From Pseudomonadota bacterium (lineage in GTDB: Bacteria > Desulfobacterota > Syntrophia > Syntrophales > UBA8958): a stretch of DNA of 64,000 nucleotides. The DNA lies in assembly GCA_030057915.1 (NCBI GenBank), contig JASGUC010000003.1:166086-230085 (forward strand). Direction: 5' to 3'. The position numbers and the translations under genes are program-made. Within the stretch, counting starts at the first letter, position 1; each line of letters opens with the position of its first letter. Shown here one piece after another: positions 25,529-34,195 of this stretch. The notes under the pieces were generated by a model. It saw only the letters and a program-made list of their open reading frames with translations. It was not told the origin of the DNA and made no database searches.

Positions 25529-27619
25529 TTGATTTATTTGAAAAACATTGCCTTGGCCTTCGGCGATAAAACGATCTTCGCGGACGTCTCCTGGCACATA
25601 ACGGAACGGAGCCGCATCGGGCTGGTGGGCGACAACGGCGCGGGGAAAACCACCCTGCTCCGGGCCATCCTCGGCCAGGTGGAACTGGACGGCGGGACCA
25701 TCGAGATCACAGACCGCCGGAACAGATCCCTGGCCTATCTCCCCCAGGATCTCGTGGAGCTGCCCAAAGTCCCCCTGCTGGACCATCTCCGGGAGCGGTG
25801 CGGCATCGCCGCCCTGGAAAAGGCCCTTCGGGATTACGAAGGGCGGATAGCCGTGGCGGCCTGCTGTCTCCCCGACGCCGCGACGACGCCGGCAGAGGAA
25901 GCGGCGGACCCGGCGGAAGACGAGGCCCTCGCCTCCTGCCGACGGCTGTTGAGGGATTACGAGACGACCCTGGCCCTCTTCAACGCCCGGGACGGCTACG
26001 GCTTCGAGGCCCGGGCCGGTCAGGTCCTCAAGGGGTTCGGGTTCCAGGAAACGGACTATCGCCGGAACTGCGGGGAATTCTCCGGGGGCTGGAAGATGCG
26101 CATCCACCTGGCGGCGATCCTCCTCTCCCGGCCGGACATCATGCTTCTTGACGAACCGACCAATCATCTCGATACGGAGAGCATGGAGTGGCTGGAAAGC
26201 TATCTCAAGGATTATCCGGGGACCCTGATCGCCGTCGCCCACGACCGCTTCTTCCTGGACAAGATGACGACTACGATCGCCGAAATCGCCCTGGGCCGCC
26301 TGACCGTCTATAAGGGAAACTATTCCTGGCATCTTCAGGAGAAGGAACGACGCCGGAAGACCCTGGAAAAGGCAATTCGCCTCCAGCGGGGCGAAATGGA
26401 AAGGACCGAGGCGTTCATCGAGCGCTTTCGTTATCAGGCCACCAAGGCCAAACAGGTCCAGAACCGGCTGCGGCGCCTGGAGAAATCCGCCCCCCTGGCG
26501 GCGCAGGAATCGGAGCGGACCGTCCGGATCGGATTTCCGGCGGGGACGAAAAGCGGCAAAGAGGTGCTCACCGTCCGTGACTTGAGAAAGGAATACGGGG
26601 GGCGCCCGGTCTTCAGCGGCGTGGGCTTCACCCTGCGTCGGGGTGAGCGGGCGGCCCTGGTGGGCGTAAACGGCGCCGGAAAATCGACCCTGTCGCGCCT
26701 CCTGGGCGGGGTGGAAGCCCCTTCCGCGGGGGAGATCCGCTATGGCCTCAATGTGCGGATGGCCTTCTTCTCCCAGGAAAGCGCCGAGAACCTCCGCTAT
26801 GACCGAACGGTCTGGGAAGAGGTCCTGGACGTCCCCTCCCACTGCCACGATCGGGAGCGACGCAGTCTCCTGGGGGCCTTCCTCTTTTCGGGAGACGCCA
26901 TCCACAAACCCGTCGTCGTCCTCTCCGGCGGGGAGAAGTCACGGCTGGCGCTCCTGAAGATCCTCCTGCGGAAGACCAATCTCCTCATCCTCGACGAGCC
27001 GACCAACCACCTGGATCTCAAGACCAAGGACATCTTCCAGGAGGCCCTGTTGACCTACCCGGGAGCTGTGGTTTTGGTCTCCCATGACCGTTATTTCCTC
27101 GACCGCCTGGTGAATCGCGTCTTCGAACTCCGGGACGGCGCGTGTCGCGAATATCTGGGCAACTATTCGGATTTCATCGAGAAGAGACAATCTTTGCCGG
27201 CGCTGCCATCGGGCGCGGAGGAGAGGGGTCGGGAGGGGGCCGCGATGCCGGGGCGCAGTCCGGAAGGGAGCGACGCGCCGGCCGGCCGGCCGGAGACGGC
27301 GGCGGCGGGGACGCCGGCGGCGGACGTTGCCGGGAAGGCGTTCCGGAGACGGGAGGAGCGACGCCGGGAGGCGGAGGAGCGGAACCGTCTGGCCAGACAG
27401 CGCCGGACGCTGTGGAAGGATATCCAGGCCCTGGAAGCGGATATCGCCGACCGGGAGCGACGCAAAGCCGCCGGCGAGGAGTTTCTCTGCCATCCCCTGA
27501 GCCACCGGGAACCGGAGCGGATCAAGCGGACGGTCCGGGACCTGAGGGCGTTGGAAAAGGAAATCGAGGCGCTCTACGAACGGTGGCATGAGCTGACCGC
27601 TTCCCTGGAAGGCGCCTGA
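25529..27619 (+). CDS. ABC-F family ATPase (soluble, translation-associated type)
   Basis: 696 residues, two ABC domains and no membrane segments. Domain 1: Walker A GDNGAGKTT (about 35), signature SGGWKMR, Walker B IMLLDEPTNHLD. Linker (about 250-345) is basic and helical (KERRRKTLEKAIRLQRG). Domain 2: GVNGAGKST, LSGGEKSRLAL, LLILDEPTNHLD. A C-terminal extension of about 130 residues has a variable A/G/P-rich stretch then a coiled coil (EERRREAEERNRLARQRR). ABC-F proteins act on the ribosome or in antibiotic protection. The start codon is TTG with AGAAGGA just upstream. Confidence 0.9.
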   Translation: MIYLKNIALAFGDKTIFADVSWHITERSRIGLVGDNGAGKTTLLRAILGQVELDGGTIEITDRRNRSLAYLPQDLVELPKVPLLDHLRERCGIAALEKALRDYEGRIAVAACCLPDAATTPAEEAADPAEDEALASCRRLLRDYETTLALFNARDGYGFEARAGQVLKGFGFQETDYRRNCGEFSGGWKMRIHLAAILLSRPDIMLLDEPTNHLDTESMEWLESYLKDYPGTLIAVAHDRFFLDKMTTTIAEIALGRLTVYKGNYSWHLQEKERRRKTLEKAIRLQRGEMERTEAFIERFRYQATKAKQVQNRLRRLEKSAPLAAQESERTVRIGFPAGTKSGKEVLTVRDLRKEYGGRPVFSGVGFTLRRGERAALVGVNGAGKSTLSRLLGGVEAPSAGEIRYGLNVRMAFFSQESAENLRYDRTVWEEVLDVPSHCHDRERRSLLGAFLFSGDAIHKPVVVLSGGEKSRLALLKILLRKTNLLILDEPTNHLDLKTKDIFQEALLTYPGAVVLVSHDRYFLDRLVNRVFELRDGACREYLGNYSDFIEKRQSLPALPSGAEERGREGAAMPGRSPEGSDAPAGRPETAAAGTPAADVAGKAFRRREERRREAEERNRLARQRRTLWKDIQALEADIADRERRKAAGEEFLCHPLSHREPERIKRTVRDLRALEKEIEALYERWHELTASLEGA

Positions 27620-27761
27620 CCGTCTTCCTTGACGGAAATAGACGCCTGATAATGAACAAGGATCGCGCTTTGCCCATGATGGCGAGGGGTGAAGGATTTC
27701 CGAGCCGCGGCGAGACCATCTTGCCCAGGTCTCTCCTGGCGAGACATAAGGAGGCACCACT

Positions 27762-28595
27762 ATGAATGATCGGCATGTCCCCACCGTTGAAATGAAGATC
27801 GCCCTGCCGGCGGGTCTGGCCGGGGAATTGGAGCGGACGGCCGCGGCAGCGGGCCTCACCGCCGCGGAGATAACCCGGACGGCCCTGGCGTATTATCTGG
27901 AGGCGCGGCGGCGGCCGGACGGGGAAGCGGAGAGCGCCGTCTATCTTTCCGCGCCGGTAACCGCCATGCTCAAGGGCTTCTACGAGGAAAAGACCCTGCT
28001 GGGGGACTTGAGGCGCCACGGCGATTTCGGTCTGGGGACCTTCAACAACCTCGACGGCGAGATGGTCATGCTGGACGGGATCATCTACCAGCTCCGGGCC
28101 GACGGCCAGGCCTGCCCCGTGGCGGACGACGCACGGACCCCATTTGCCTGCGTCACCTTCTACCGGCCCACGGTCAGCGAGGCCTTCGAGGAAGAGTTGG
28201 ACTACGCGGCCTTCCAGGCGCTCCTGGGGCGTCTTCTCCCCTCGGACAACATGCTCTACGCCATCCGCGTGGACGGTTTTTTCCGGGAGGTCCAGGCATG
28301 GTCCGTCTCCCGCCAGGAGAACTACCGGCCCTTGAACGAGGAAGAGCACAACCGGCCCGCCCTGAGCTTCGAAAACATCTCCGGCGTCCTGGCGGGCTTC
28401 TATACGCCCAAGTTCATCCGATCCCTGAACTTCCCGGGCTTTCACCTCCATTTTCTCACGGCGGACCGCCGCTATGGAGGTCATCTCCACGCCTGCCGGA
28501 CGGAAAGGGTCAAGATCGGCATCCAGTTCATTCAGCAGCTCAAACTGGATCTGCCCATGACCATCGATTATCTCACCGCTCGCCTGCCGCGGTGA
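27762..28595 (+). CDS. ribbon-helix-helix domain fused to alpha-acetolactate decarboxylase
   Basis: 277 residues. Residues 8-50 (VEMKIALPAGLAGELERTAA ... AAEITRTALAYYLEA) have the strand-helix-helix pattern of CopG/Arc DNA-binding domains. From about 60 the protein matches acetolactate decarboxylase: LRRHGDFGLGTFNNLDGEM, YQLRADG, TPFACVTFYRP, and the metal-binding histidines in GFHLHFL (228, 230) and GGHLHAC (241). The enzyme makes acetoin from acetolactate and needs Zn. Typical enzymes have a signal peptide or none, not an RHH domain. AAGGAGG precedes the ATG; it stands alone after the ABC-F gene. Confidence 0.85.
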   Translation: MNDRHVPTVEMKIALPAGLAGELERTAAAAGLTAAEITRTALAYYLEARRRPDGEAESAVYLSAPVTAMLKGFYEEKTLLGDLRRHGDFGLGTFNNLDGEMVMLDGIIYQLRADGQACPVADDARTPFACVTFYRPTVSEAFEEELDYAAFQALLGRLLPSDNMLYAIRVDGFFREVQAWSVSRQENYRPLNEEEHNRPALSFENISGVLAGFYTPKFIRSLNFPGFHLHFLTADRRYGGHLHACRTERVKIGIQFIQQLKLDLPMTIDYLTARLPR

Positions 28596-28603
28596 AGACG
28601 GCC

Positions 28604-29122
28604 TTACGCGCCGTCGAGGCCCCCGCGCTCCTGCTTGCGGAACCAGGCCGCCGGATCCAGCAGGTATTCCTCCGTATCCTTCAGGGATACGTAATGCTCG
28701 TGCTCGATGTTGGCCAACAGCTCGAAGAATGCCTTTTCACGGGGATCCGTAACGCCATCCCGCAAGCGGGCGTAATAGGTCGCCCCCTGGCCCTCGAAAT
28801 CGATGGCCGTCTCCAGGGCCTTGCGGTCATCGGCGTCTCCGGGCGTCGCCTCCCCCGCCTCTTTTACAGCCTTCTTCAGGATGTCCCGGACCTTGGTCTC
28901 CTTGACCTTCAGCGGGACCGTCTCGGGCCACTTGCCCTCCTTGGTCCACTTCTCATGGAGTTCCTGGAGACGTTCGTAGTGCTCCAGCTCCTCCGCGGCG
29001 ATTTGCAGGAACATCGCCTTGCCGACGGGATTCTTGGTCCGCTCGGCGTTTTTCAGATAGAACTCGCGTTCCCGCAGCTCGTTGTTCAGGGCTGCTTCCA
29101 GGGCGTTCATGCGATCCTTCAT
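28604..29122 (-). CDS. rubrerythrin-like diiron protein without rubredoxin domain
   Basis: 172 residues, four-helix ferritin-like bundle. Diiron ligand motifs: ELREREFYLKNAE, AAEELEHYERL, DFEGQGATYYARL and NIEHEHYVSL, two Glu and two ExxH sites. The C-terminal rubredoxin-type FeS(Cys4) domain of classical rubrerythrin is missing. It probably detoxifies peroxide or oxygen in an anaerobe. Start chosen at 29122 because AAAGGAG lies 7 bases upstream; an upstream in-frame ATG at 29149 lacks a site. Confidence 0.85.
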   Translation of the reverse strand: MKDRMNALEAALNNELREREFYLKNAERTKNPVGKAMFLQIAAEELEHYERLQELHEKWTKEGKWPETVPLKVKETKVRDILKKAVKEAGEATPGDADDRKALETAIDFEGQGATYYARLRDGVTDPREKAFFELLANIEHEHYVSLKDTEEYLLDPAAWFRKQERGGLDGA

Positions 29123-29223
29123 TACGATCTCCTTTCCTTGCGCGTCCATGGTTTGTGACGAATAGACTTCCCATTTCGATGGTCCGGGAAGGTATCATTT
29201 TCCTCCTCCCCCCGTCAAGACGC

Positions 29224-29325
29224 CGGGGTAACTTTGTTCCGCTCGAAATAGGACGAGCAGGGCGGGTTTCCCATCTTTTGCAGTCCCACGAAATCGAGCG
29301 CCTGCCGGAAGAGCCAATTTGCCCC
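29224..29325. repeat. family B miniature repeat (about 102 bp)
   Basis: GGGGTAACTTTGTTCCGCTC at one end, GAGCCAATTTGCCCC at the other, and the shared interior GGGTTTCCCAT...AAATCGAGCGCCTGCCGG. It ends 2 bp from the stop codon of the phosphate symporter gene, so it may also form that gene's 3' hairpin. Confidence 0.65.
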
Positions 29326-29327
29326 CG

Positions 29328-30938
29328 TCAAGACGCCTCCGCTCCTCCCAACTCGGCGGCATGATCGGCGATATTCTCGCAATGGTCGGAGATGCGCTCC
29401 AGGTGGATCAGCATCTCGATGAACACCGGCCCGGCCTCGGCCTGACAGAGCCGTTTGTGAAAACGGGCCAGATGGCGTTCCCGGGCCGCTTTTACGGCGA
29501 CGTCGATCTCTTCTTCCCGCCGGACGACGGCGGCGCTCCGGTCGCCGTCCCCCTGGCGGATCATCCGCACCGCGTCGGCGATGTTCATCGCCACCAGCCC
29601 CTCGATTTCATCCAGCTCCTCCTCGGCAAAACGGGTGAATTCGATCCGTCGTCGCTGCTTTTCCCGGGACAGGGAAAGGAGGTTGATCATGTGGTTGGCC
29701 ATGCGTTCGATGTCGTCGGCCATGGCCGTATAGGCGAAAAGCCGCCCCGACAGGGCCGGGGAGAGGTCGCGGTAGGAGATCCTCCTGAGGTAGGAAACGA
29801 TCTCGGCCCGCAGGTGATTGATCACCATCTCCACATACAGGATGTCCCGCCCCCGCCCCTCCCGATAGACGGTCCGCAACGGTGTCGTCCGGCGATACAT
29901 TTCCTCCACGATGACGATCTGGCGCTCCAGCTCCCGGGAGACGATTTCCAGGGCCGAGACGGGATCCGCCAGGGCGTCTTCCTTGAGAAACTCCGGCCAC
30001 AGGGGGAGGGCCTTTTCCTCCCCGGGTAAGATGCGGACCAGGAGACGGGCCACCAGGCGGAGGATGGGGAAGAAGAGGACGACGATGGTCAGGTTGAAGA
30101 GGAGGTGTCCCAGGGCGATCTGCTGGGCGACGCCGGGGGACAGGCTCCGCAGCAAAGCGAGAAACGCCGGCAGGGCGGCCATGCAGACCGCCGCCCCCGC
30201 CGCCTTGAAGAAGAAGTGGGAGAAGGCGGCCCGCTTGCCGCCGACGCCGGAAACCATACCGGCCAATAGGGCGGCCGCGGTGGTGCCCACATTGGCCCCG
30301 ATGACCATGGGCAGGGCATTCTCCAGGCTGACCAGGTCCTGATGGGCGAGGATGGCGAGGATGCTGATGGGGATTGCCGAGGCTTGGATGAGCCCCGTGA
30401 ACAGCGCCGAAAGGGCGAATCCCAGCAGGGGGGGCATGGGCGTCTGGAAAAAGTCAACGATCTCCGGGTTCTGTTGCAGGGGGGCCGTCGCCGTCCCCAC
30501 GATGCTCAGGCCGAAAAACAGGAGGCCGAAGTAGAAGATCGCCTCGCCGAGACTCTTGCGGTTCTCCTGGGCGGCAAACCAGATGATGCCGCCGATGATG
30601 ACAAACGCCGGGGAGGCATCGGTGATCCGCCAGACCACAAGCTGGACGATTACCGTCGCCCCGAGATCGGCGCCGAGGACAATGCCAAGGGAGTGATAGA
30701 ACGAGATCAGACCGGCGCTGACCATTCTCACGGCGATGACGGTGGTGGCCGCGCTGCTCTGAAAGAGGACCGTCGCCGCTACGCCGGTTAATAGGCCGAA
30801 GAATGGGCGCCGGACGGCATACTTGATGTGGTCCCGGATCCGGGCGGTGAAGAGTTGCTGGATTCCCGCCCCCAGCTTCATCATGCCGAAGAGAAACAGG
30901 GTAATCCCAGCGCCGAGGAGAAGAAGCATTTTTATCAT
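29328..30938 (-). CDS. Na+/phosphate cotransporter family protein with C-terminal PhoU domain
   Basis: 536 residues. About nine membrane helices in two inverted NaPi repeats: the first carries the QSSA signature (TVLFQSSAATT, about 57-67), the second has LIQASAIP in place of QSS. Residues about 340-536 form a PhoU-like helical domain (MADDIERMANHMI, LERISDHCENIADH). It imports phosphate using Na+, or regulates uptake, in the inner membrane. The start is the ATG at 30938; its ribosome site is weak and the ATG at 30929 is an alternative. Confidence 0.88.
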   Translation of the reverse strand: MIKMLLLLGAGITLFLFGMMKLGAGIQQLFTARIRDHIKYAVRRPFFGLLTGVAATVLFQSSAATTVIAVRMVSAGLISFYHSLGIVLGADLGATVIVQLVVWRITDASPAFVIIGGIIWFAAQENRKSLGEAIFYFGLLFFGLSIVGTATAPLQQNPEIVDFFQTPMPPLLGFALSALFTGLIQASAIPISILAILAHQDLVSLENALPMVIGANVGTTAAALLAGMVSGVGGKRAAFSHFFFKAAGAAVCMAALPAFLALLRSLSPGVAQQIALGHLLFNLTIVVLFFPILRLVARLLVRILPGEEKALPLWPEFLKEDALADPVSALEIVSRELERQIVIVEEMYRRTTPLRTVYREGRGRDILYVEMVINHLRAEIVSYLRRISYRDLSPALSGRLFAYTAMADDIERMANHMINLLSLSREKQRRRIEFTRFAEEELDEIEGLVAMNIADAVRMIRQGDGDRSAAVVRREEEIDVAVKAARERHLARFHKRLCQAEAGPVFIEMLIHLERISDHCENIADHAAELGGAEAS

Positions 30939-30954
30939 GATCCATGTCCTAAAT

Positions 30955-31222
30955 CGAGACCTTTGAAAAATGTCATTTCGAGGAGCGCGAGCGACGAGAA
31001 ATCCTAATCATCGCAGTTTGTTAAAGATTTCTCCCTTTGGTCGAAATGACAAAAACGGCGGTTGTTCAAAGTTCTTATATCATGGAGATCGTCAATGCAA
31101 GACGACCGGCGCATGGCCCAGGGCAAATTCGTTTTGCTCGCCGCAAGGCGGAAATGACGGGTTTCCCCATGATTTGTCGTTCCATGAAATCAGGCGCCGG
31201 CGGGAAGGACAAATCCGCCCCG
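30955..31222. repeat. family A end, 5030-type repeat (inverted) and a family B copy
   Basis: 30955-31012 opens CGAGACCTTTGAAAAATG and contains the AGGAGCGCGAGCGACGAG repeat. 31121-31222 is a family B copy (GGGCAAATTCGTTTTGCTCG ... AAATCCGCCCC). Nothing coding is recognised between 30939 and 31477. Confidence 0.6.
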
Positions 31223-31373
31223 GAGCGCGGCCGTCGCGGGTGGCGGACGGTGGATGTGAATCATGCTGGCGGCAACCATCTCCTTTACTTTTCCCGCCCC
31301 GGCAAGTAAGATGCCCCCGACGGGGACGCGGGTGGGGGTCGATTGCCTCCATCGCCGCCGGAGGCCGGCCGCT

Positions 31374-31462
31374 CCCTTCCCCCCGGTCGCGGGAACGGTT
31401 TGCGACTAAGGGCATTAGGTAATGCTATTGTCCCCCCTTCCCCCCGGTCGCGGGAACGGTTT
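31374..31462 (-). repeat. 28/29-bp repeat pair with 61-bp period, just upstream of the ZIP-CNBD gene
   Basis: Copies 31374-31401 and 31435-31462 are identical over 28 bp (CCCTTCCCCCCGGTCGCGGG then AACGGTTT). Read on the minus strand the unit is AAACCGTTCCCGCG...CGGGGGGAAGGG. A weaker resemblance (core GGACGCGGG) occurs exactly 61 bp earlier, at 31313. The right copy ends 15 bp before the start codon. Confidence 0.75.
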
Positions 31463-31477
31463 CGCAGGATTGAGCGC

Positions 31478-32809
31478 ATGCTTGATAGTCTGGAAACATC
31501 GAGGATCCTCCTTGCGACGGCCATGGCCCTGGCCGCCATGTCCTCCCTCCTGATCGGCGCCCTTGTCGGCGTTTATGCCAAGCCCTCGCAAAAGATCGGC
31601 GCCATGGTCATGGCCTTCGGAACCGGGGCGCTCATTCAGGCCCTCGCCCTCCAACTCGCCTTCGCCGGGGCGGAAAGGCTCATGCGCCAGGCCCAACTCA
31701 GCGGCCTGCAAAGCTGGCTCTGGGTGGCCGGCGGCTTCATCGCCGGCGGCATCGTCTATTATATCGGCAACCGCATCGTTGACAATTACGGCGGGGCGCT
31801 CCGTCACCCCGCCATGGCGAAGCTGTACCTGCTCAAAAAGAAACGGGAGGAATCCGCCGCCGTCCTGGAAAAGCTGTCCCAGATCGAGCTGGTCCGCCGC
31901 CTGCCGCCGGAAGAAATGGAGGATGTCCTGCTCTGCGTGCAGCCCTGTCGCTTTGCCGCCGGCGAAATCGTCTTCCAACAGGGGGATGCGGGGGACGCCC
32001 TGTATTTCATCGATGCGGGACAGGTGGACATCGAGGTGCGGGGCGTTGGGGAAAGGTCGAGAAGGATCGCCGCCTTGACCGCCGGCCATTCCTTCGGGGA
32101 AATGGCGCTTTTGACCGGCGATCCCCGCTCCGCCACGGCGGTGGCCGCCACGAATGTGTCGCTGCTGAAAATCGACAAGATCCACTTCGACGAACTCATC
32201 GACAAATCTCCCAATCTCCGGAGCGCCGTGGAGCTTCTCAACTCCCAACGGGTGGTGCGGAATGTCCAGGCGGCGGAATCCCCCATGGACGCTGCCCACT
32301 GGCAGCAGGTGGCGATCGCCAACATCCAGAGGTTGAGCAGGAACGAAGAGGTCTCCATGATGAGGAAGCAGGCCTCGGCCGGGGCGCCCCTGGCCATCTT
32401 CCTGGGGGCCATGCTGGACGGCATCCCGGAATCCCTGGTCATCGGTTCGAGCTGCTCGTCCCCGGCCGATTATCAATACACCTTTCTGGTCGCGGTTTTT
32501 CTCTCCAATTTCCCCGAGGCGATGGCATCGTCCCTGGGGATGAGGGAGGCGGGTTTCAGCAAAGGACGAATTTTCCGCCTGTGGGGGGGGCTGATCGTAG
32601 CCGGCGCCGTTGCCGCGGCCTGCGGCAATGTATTCTTCTCCGCGGCACCGCCCACCGTGCTCACCTTCATGGAGGCCATTGCCGGGGGTGGCATCCTGGC
32701 CATGGTCGCCTCCGTCATGATGCCCGAGGCTTACGAACACGGGGGCGCCGAGGTGGGGCTCTCCACCATCGCCGGCTTCCTGGCGGCCTTCCTCTTTTCC
32801 TTTCTTTAG
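31478..32809 (+). CDS. ZIP-like metal permease with an internal cyclic-nucleotide-binding domain
   Basis: 443 residues. Three N-terminal membrane helices (about 10-100), then a soluble insert (about 125-255) with a CNBD: CRFAAGEIVFQQGDAGDALYF and the phosphate-binding cassette FGEMALLTGDPRSAT (Glu208, Arg217). Five more helices follow from about 303 with ZIP-type motifs DGIPESLVIG, FLSNFPEAMASS and MMPEAYEHGG. ZIP proteins move divalent metals into the cytoplasm. The canonical HNxPEG histidine is Asp here, so the cargo is uncertain. Start at 31478 follows CAGGATTGAGC. The insert implies gating by cAMP, c-di-nucleotide or another ligand. Confidence 0.75.
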   Translation: MLDSLETSRILLATAMALAAMSSLLIGALVGVYAKPSQKIGAMVMAFGTGALIQALALQLAFAGAERLMRQAQLSGLQSWLWVAGGFIAGGIVYYIGNRIVDNYGGALRHPAMAKLYLLKKKREESAAVLEKLSQIELVRRLPPEEMEDVLLCVQPCRFAAGEIVFQQGDAGDALYFIDAGQVDIEVRGVGERSRRIAALTAGHSFGEMALLTGDPRSATAVAATNVSLLKIDKIHFDELIDKSPNLRSAVELLNSQRVVRNVQAAESPMDAAHWQQVAIANIQRLSRNEEVSMMRKQASAGAPLAIFLGAMLDGIPESLVIGSSCSSPADYQYTFLVAVFLSNFPEAMASSLGMREAGFSKGRIFRLWGGLIVAGAVAAACGNVFFSAAPPTVLTFMEAIAGGGILAMVASVMMPEAYEHGGAEVGLSTIAGFLAAFLFSFL

Positions 32810-32839
32810 CGGCGGGACAAGGCGGGGCCGCCAATTGCC

Positions 32840-32938
32840 AGGGTGAGGCCGCGCCGCTTGCGATAAGCGGAAAATAGCGGGTTGCCCATTTTTGTGATCG
32901 CAGGCCATTGAGCGCCAGCAGGAAGAGCCAATTTGCCC
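32840..32938. repeat. family B miniature repeat
   Basis: Contains AAGCGGAAAATAGCGGGTTG, GCCATTGAGCGCCAGCAGG and the terminal GAGCCAATTTGCCC. It occupies most of the gap between the ZIP-CNBD and TraB-family genes. Confidence 0.6.
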
Positions 32939-33024
32939 GGCGCCAAGCGCTTCTTTCCTTTACAACCCCTGGTTTTACTGCTAATGACCCGCTTGCGAAA
33001 CCCTATCCATGGAGCGATAGAACC

Positions 33025-34194
33025 TTGAATCATCCCAACATCCGCCGCCTGGCATGGGAAGGCAAAGAGCTGGTGCTCGTGGGCACGGCCCATGTCTCCC
33101 GGGAAAGCGCCGAGTTGGCCGAGGCGGTCATCGCCAGCGAGCGCCCCGACGTGGTATGCGTGGAACTCTGCAAGGCCCGTTACGAGGCCATCAAGCAGCG
33201 GGAAAAGTGGCAGGAGATGGATATCGTCAAGGTCATCCGGGAGCAGAGGACCTCGGTCCTCCTCTTTCAGTTGCTATTGGCCTCCTTCCAGAAAAAGATC
33301 GCCGAGAAGCTCCGCATAGCCCCCGGCGAGGAGATGATCCGTGCCGTCGCCCAGGCGGAAGCGCTGGGGATCGCCGTGGTCCTCGCCGACCGGGAGATTC
33401 GCGTCACCCTCCTGCGGGCCTGGCGGAAGATGGGCTTCTGGACCAAAGTCCGGGTCCTCCCCGAGATGATCGTCTCGCTGTTCTATGCCGAGGACGTCAC
33501 CGCGGAGGAAGTGGAGAGGCTCAAGGAGCAGGACGTCCTCGAAGCGGCCCTCCAGACCTTCGGGGACAAGCTGCCGGCCCTCAAGGCCACCCTGATCGAC
33601 GAACGGGATGCATACCTTTCCCATGCCGTCAGCCACGCGGACGGTCGGAAGATCGTCGCCGTCGTCGGCGCGGGACACATCCCGGGGATCGTGGAAAACC
33701 TGGGCCGCCGCGTCGATATGGACGCCCTGGGCGCCGTACCGCCGCCGGGGATCTGGGGCAGATATGCCGGCTGGGGTTTTTCCGCGGCGATCGTGATCCT
33801 GTTCGTTGCCGGGTTTTTCTATTCCGGCGGCCGGACCAGCATGCACATGGTCCTCTCCTGGTCCGCCATCACCGCGGCCTGCGCCGGTCTGGGGGCCCTC
33901 GTCATGCTCTCCCATCCCTTGACGATCCTCGCCGCCGCCCTCTCCGCGCCCATCGCCACCATCCATCCCCTGGTGGCCACCGGTTGGGTTGCCGGGCTGA
34001 CCGAGGCGACGCTGCGGAAACCCCAGGTGAGGGACTTCCTGGAGTTGAGGGACGACATCGGCTCGGTGCGGGGGTTTTTCCGCAACAAGATCACCAGGCT
34101 GCTCCTCCTGGTGGCGTTCGTGAACCTGACCACGACGGCGGGGGTCCTCGTGGCGATCCCCGTGGTCATGAAACACTTCCTCGCCGGAGGTTGA
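33025..34194 (+). CDS. TraB/PrgY (TIKI/GumN-like) family membrane protein
   Basis: 389 residues. N-terminal cytoplasmic domain with LVLVGTAHVSRESAE (about 16-30), PDVVCVELCKARYEA and VVGAGHIPGI (about 212-221), the family's paired GxxH sites thought to bind metal. C-terminal region has about four membrane helices (250-385). Relatives inhibit pheromone signalling in enterococci, and TIKI homologues are metalloproteases. Start is probably TTG 33025 with GGAG 10 bases upstream; no in-frame ATG is near. The next gene starts 1 base after the stop. Confidence 0.8.
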   Translation: MNHPNIRRLAWEGKELVLVGTAHVSRESAELAEAVIASERPDVVCVELCKARYEAIKQREKWQEMDIVKVIREQRTSVLLFQLLLASFQKKIAEKLRIAPGEEMIRAVAQAEALGIAVVLADREIRVTLLRAWRKMGFWTKVRVLPEMIVSLFYAEDVTAEEVERLKEQDVLEAALQTFGDKLPALKATLIDERDAYLSHAVSHADGRKIVAVVGAGHIPGIVENLGRRVDMDALGAVPPPGIWGRYAGWGFSAAIVILFVAGFFYSGGRTSMHMVLSWSAITAACAGLGALVMLSHPLTILAAALSAPIATIHPLVATGWVAGLTEATLRKPQVRDFLELRDDIGSVRGFFRNKITRLLLLVAFVNLTTTAGVLVAIPVVMKHFLAGG

Positions 34195-34195
34195 G

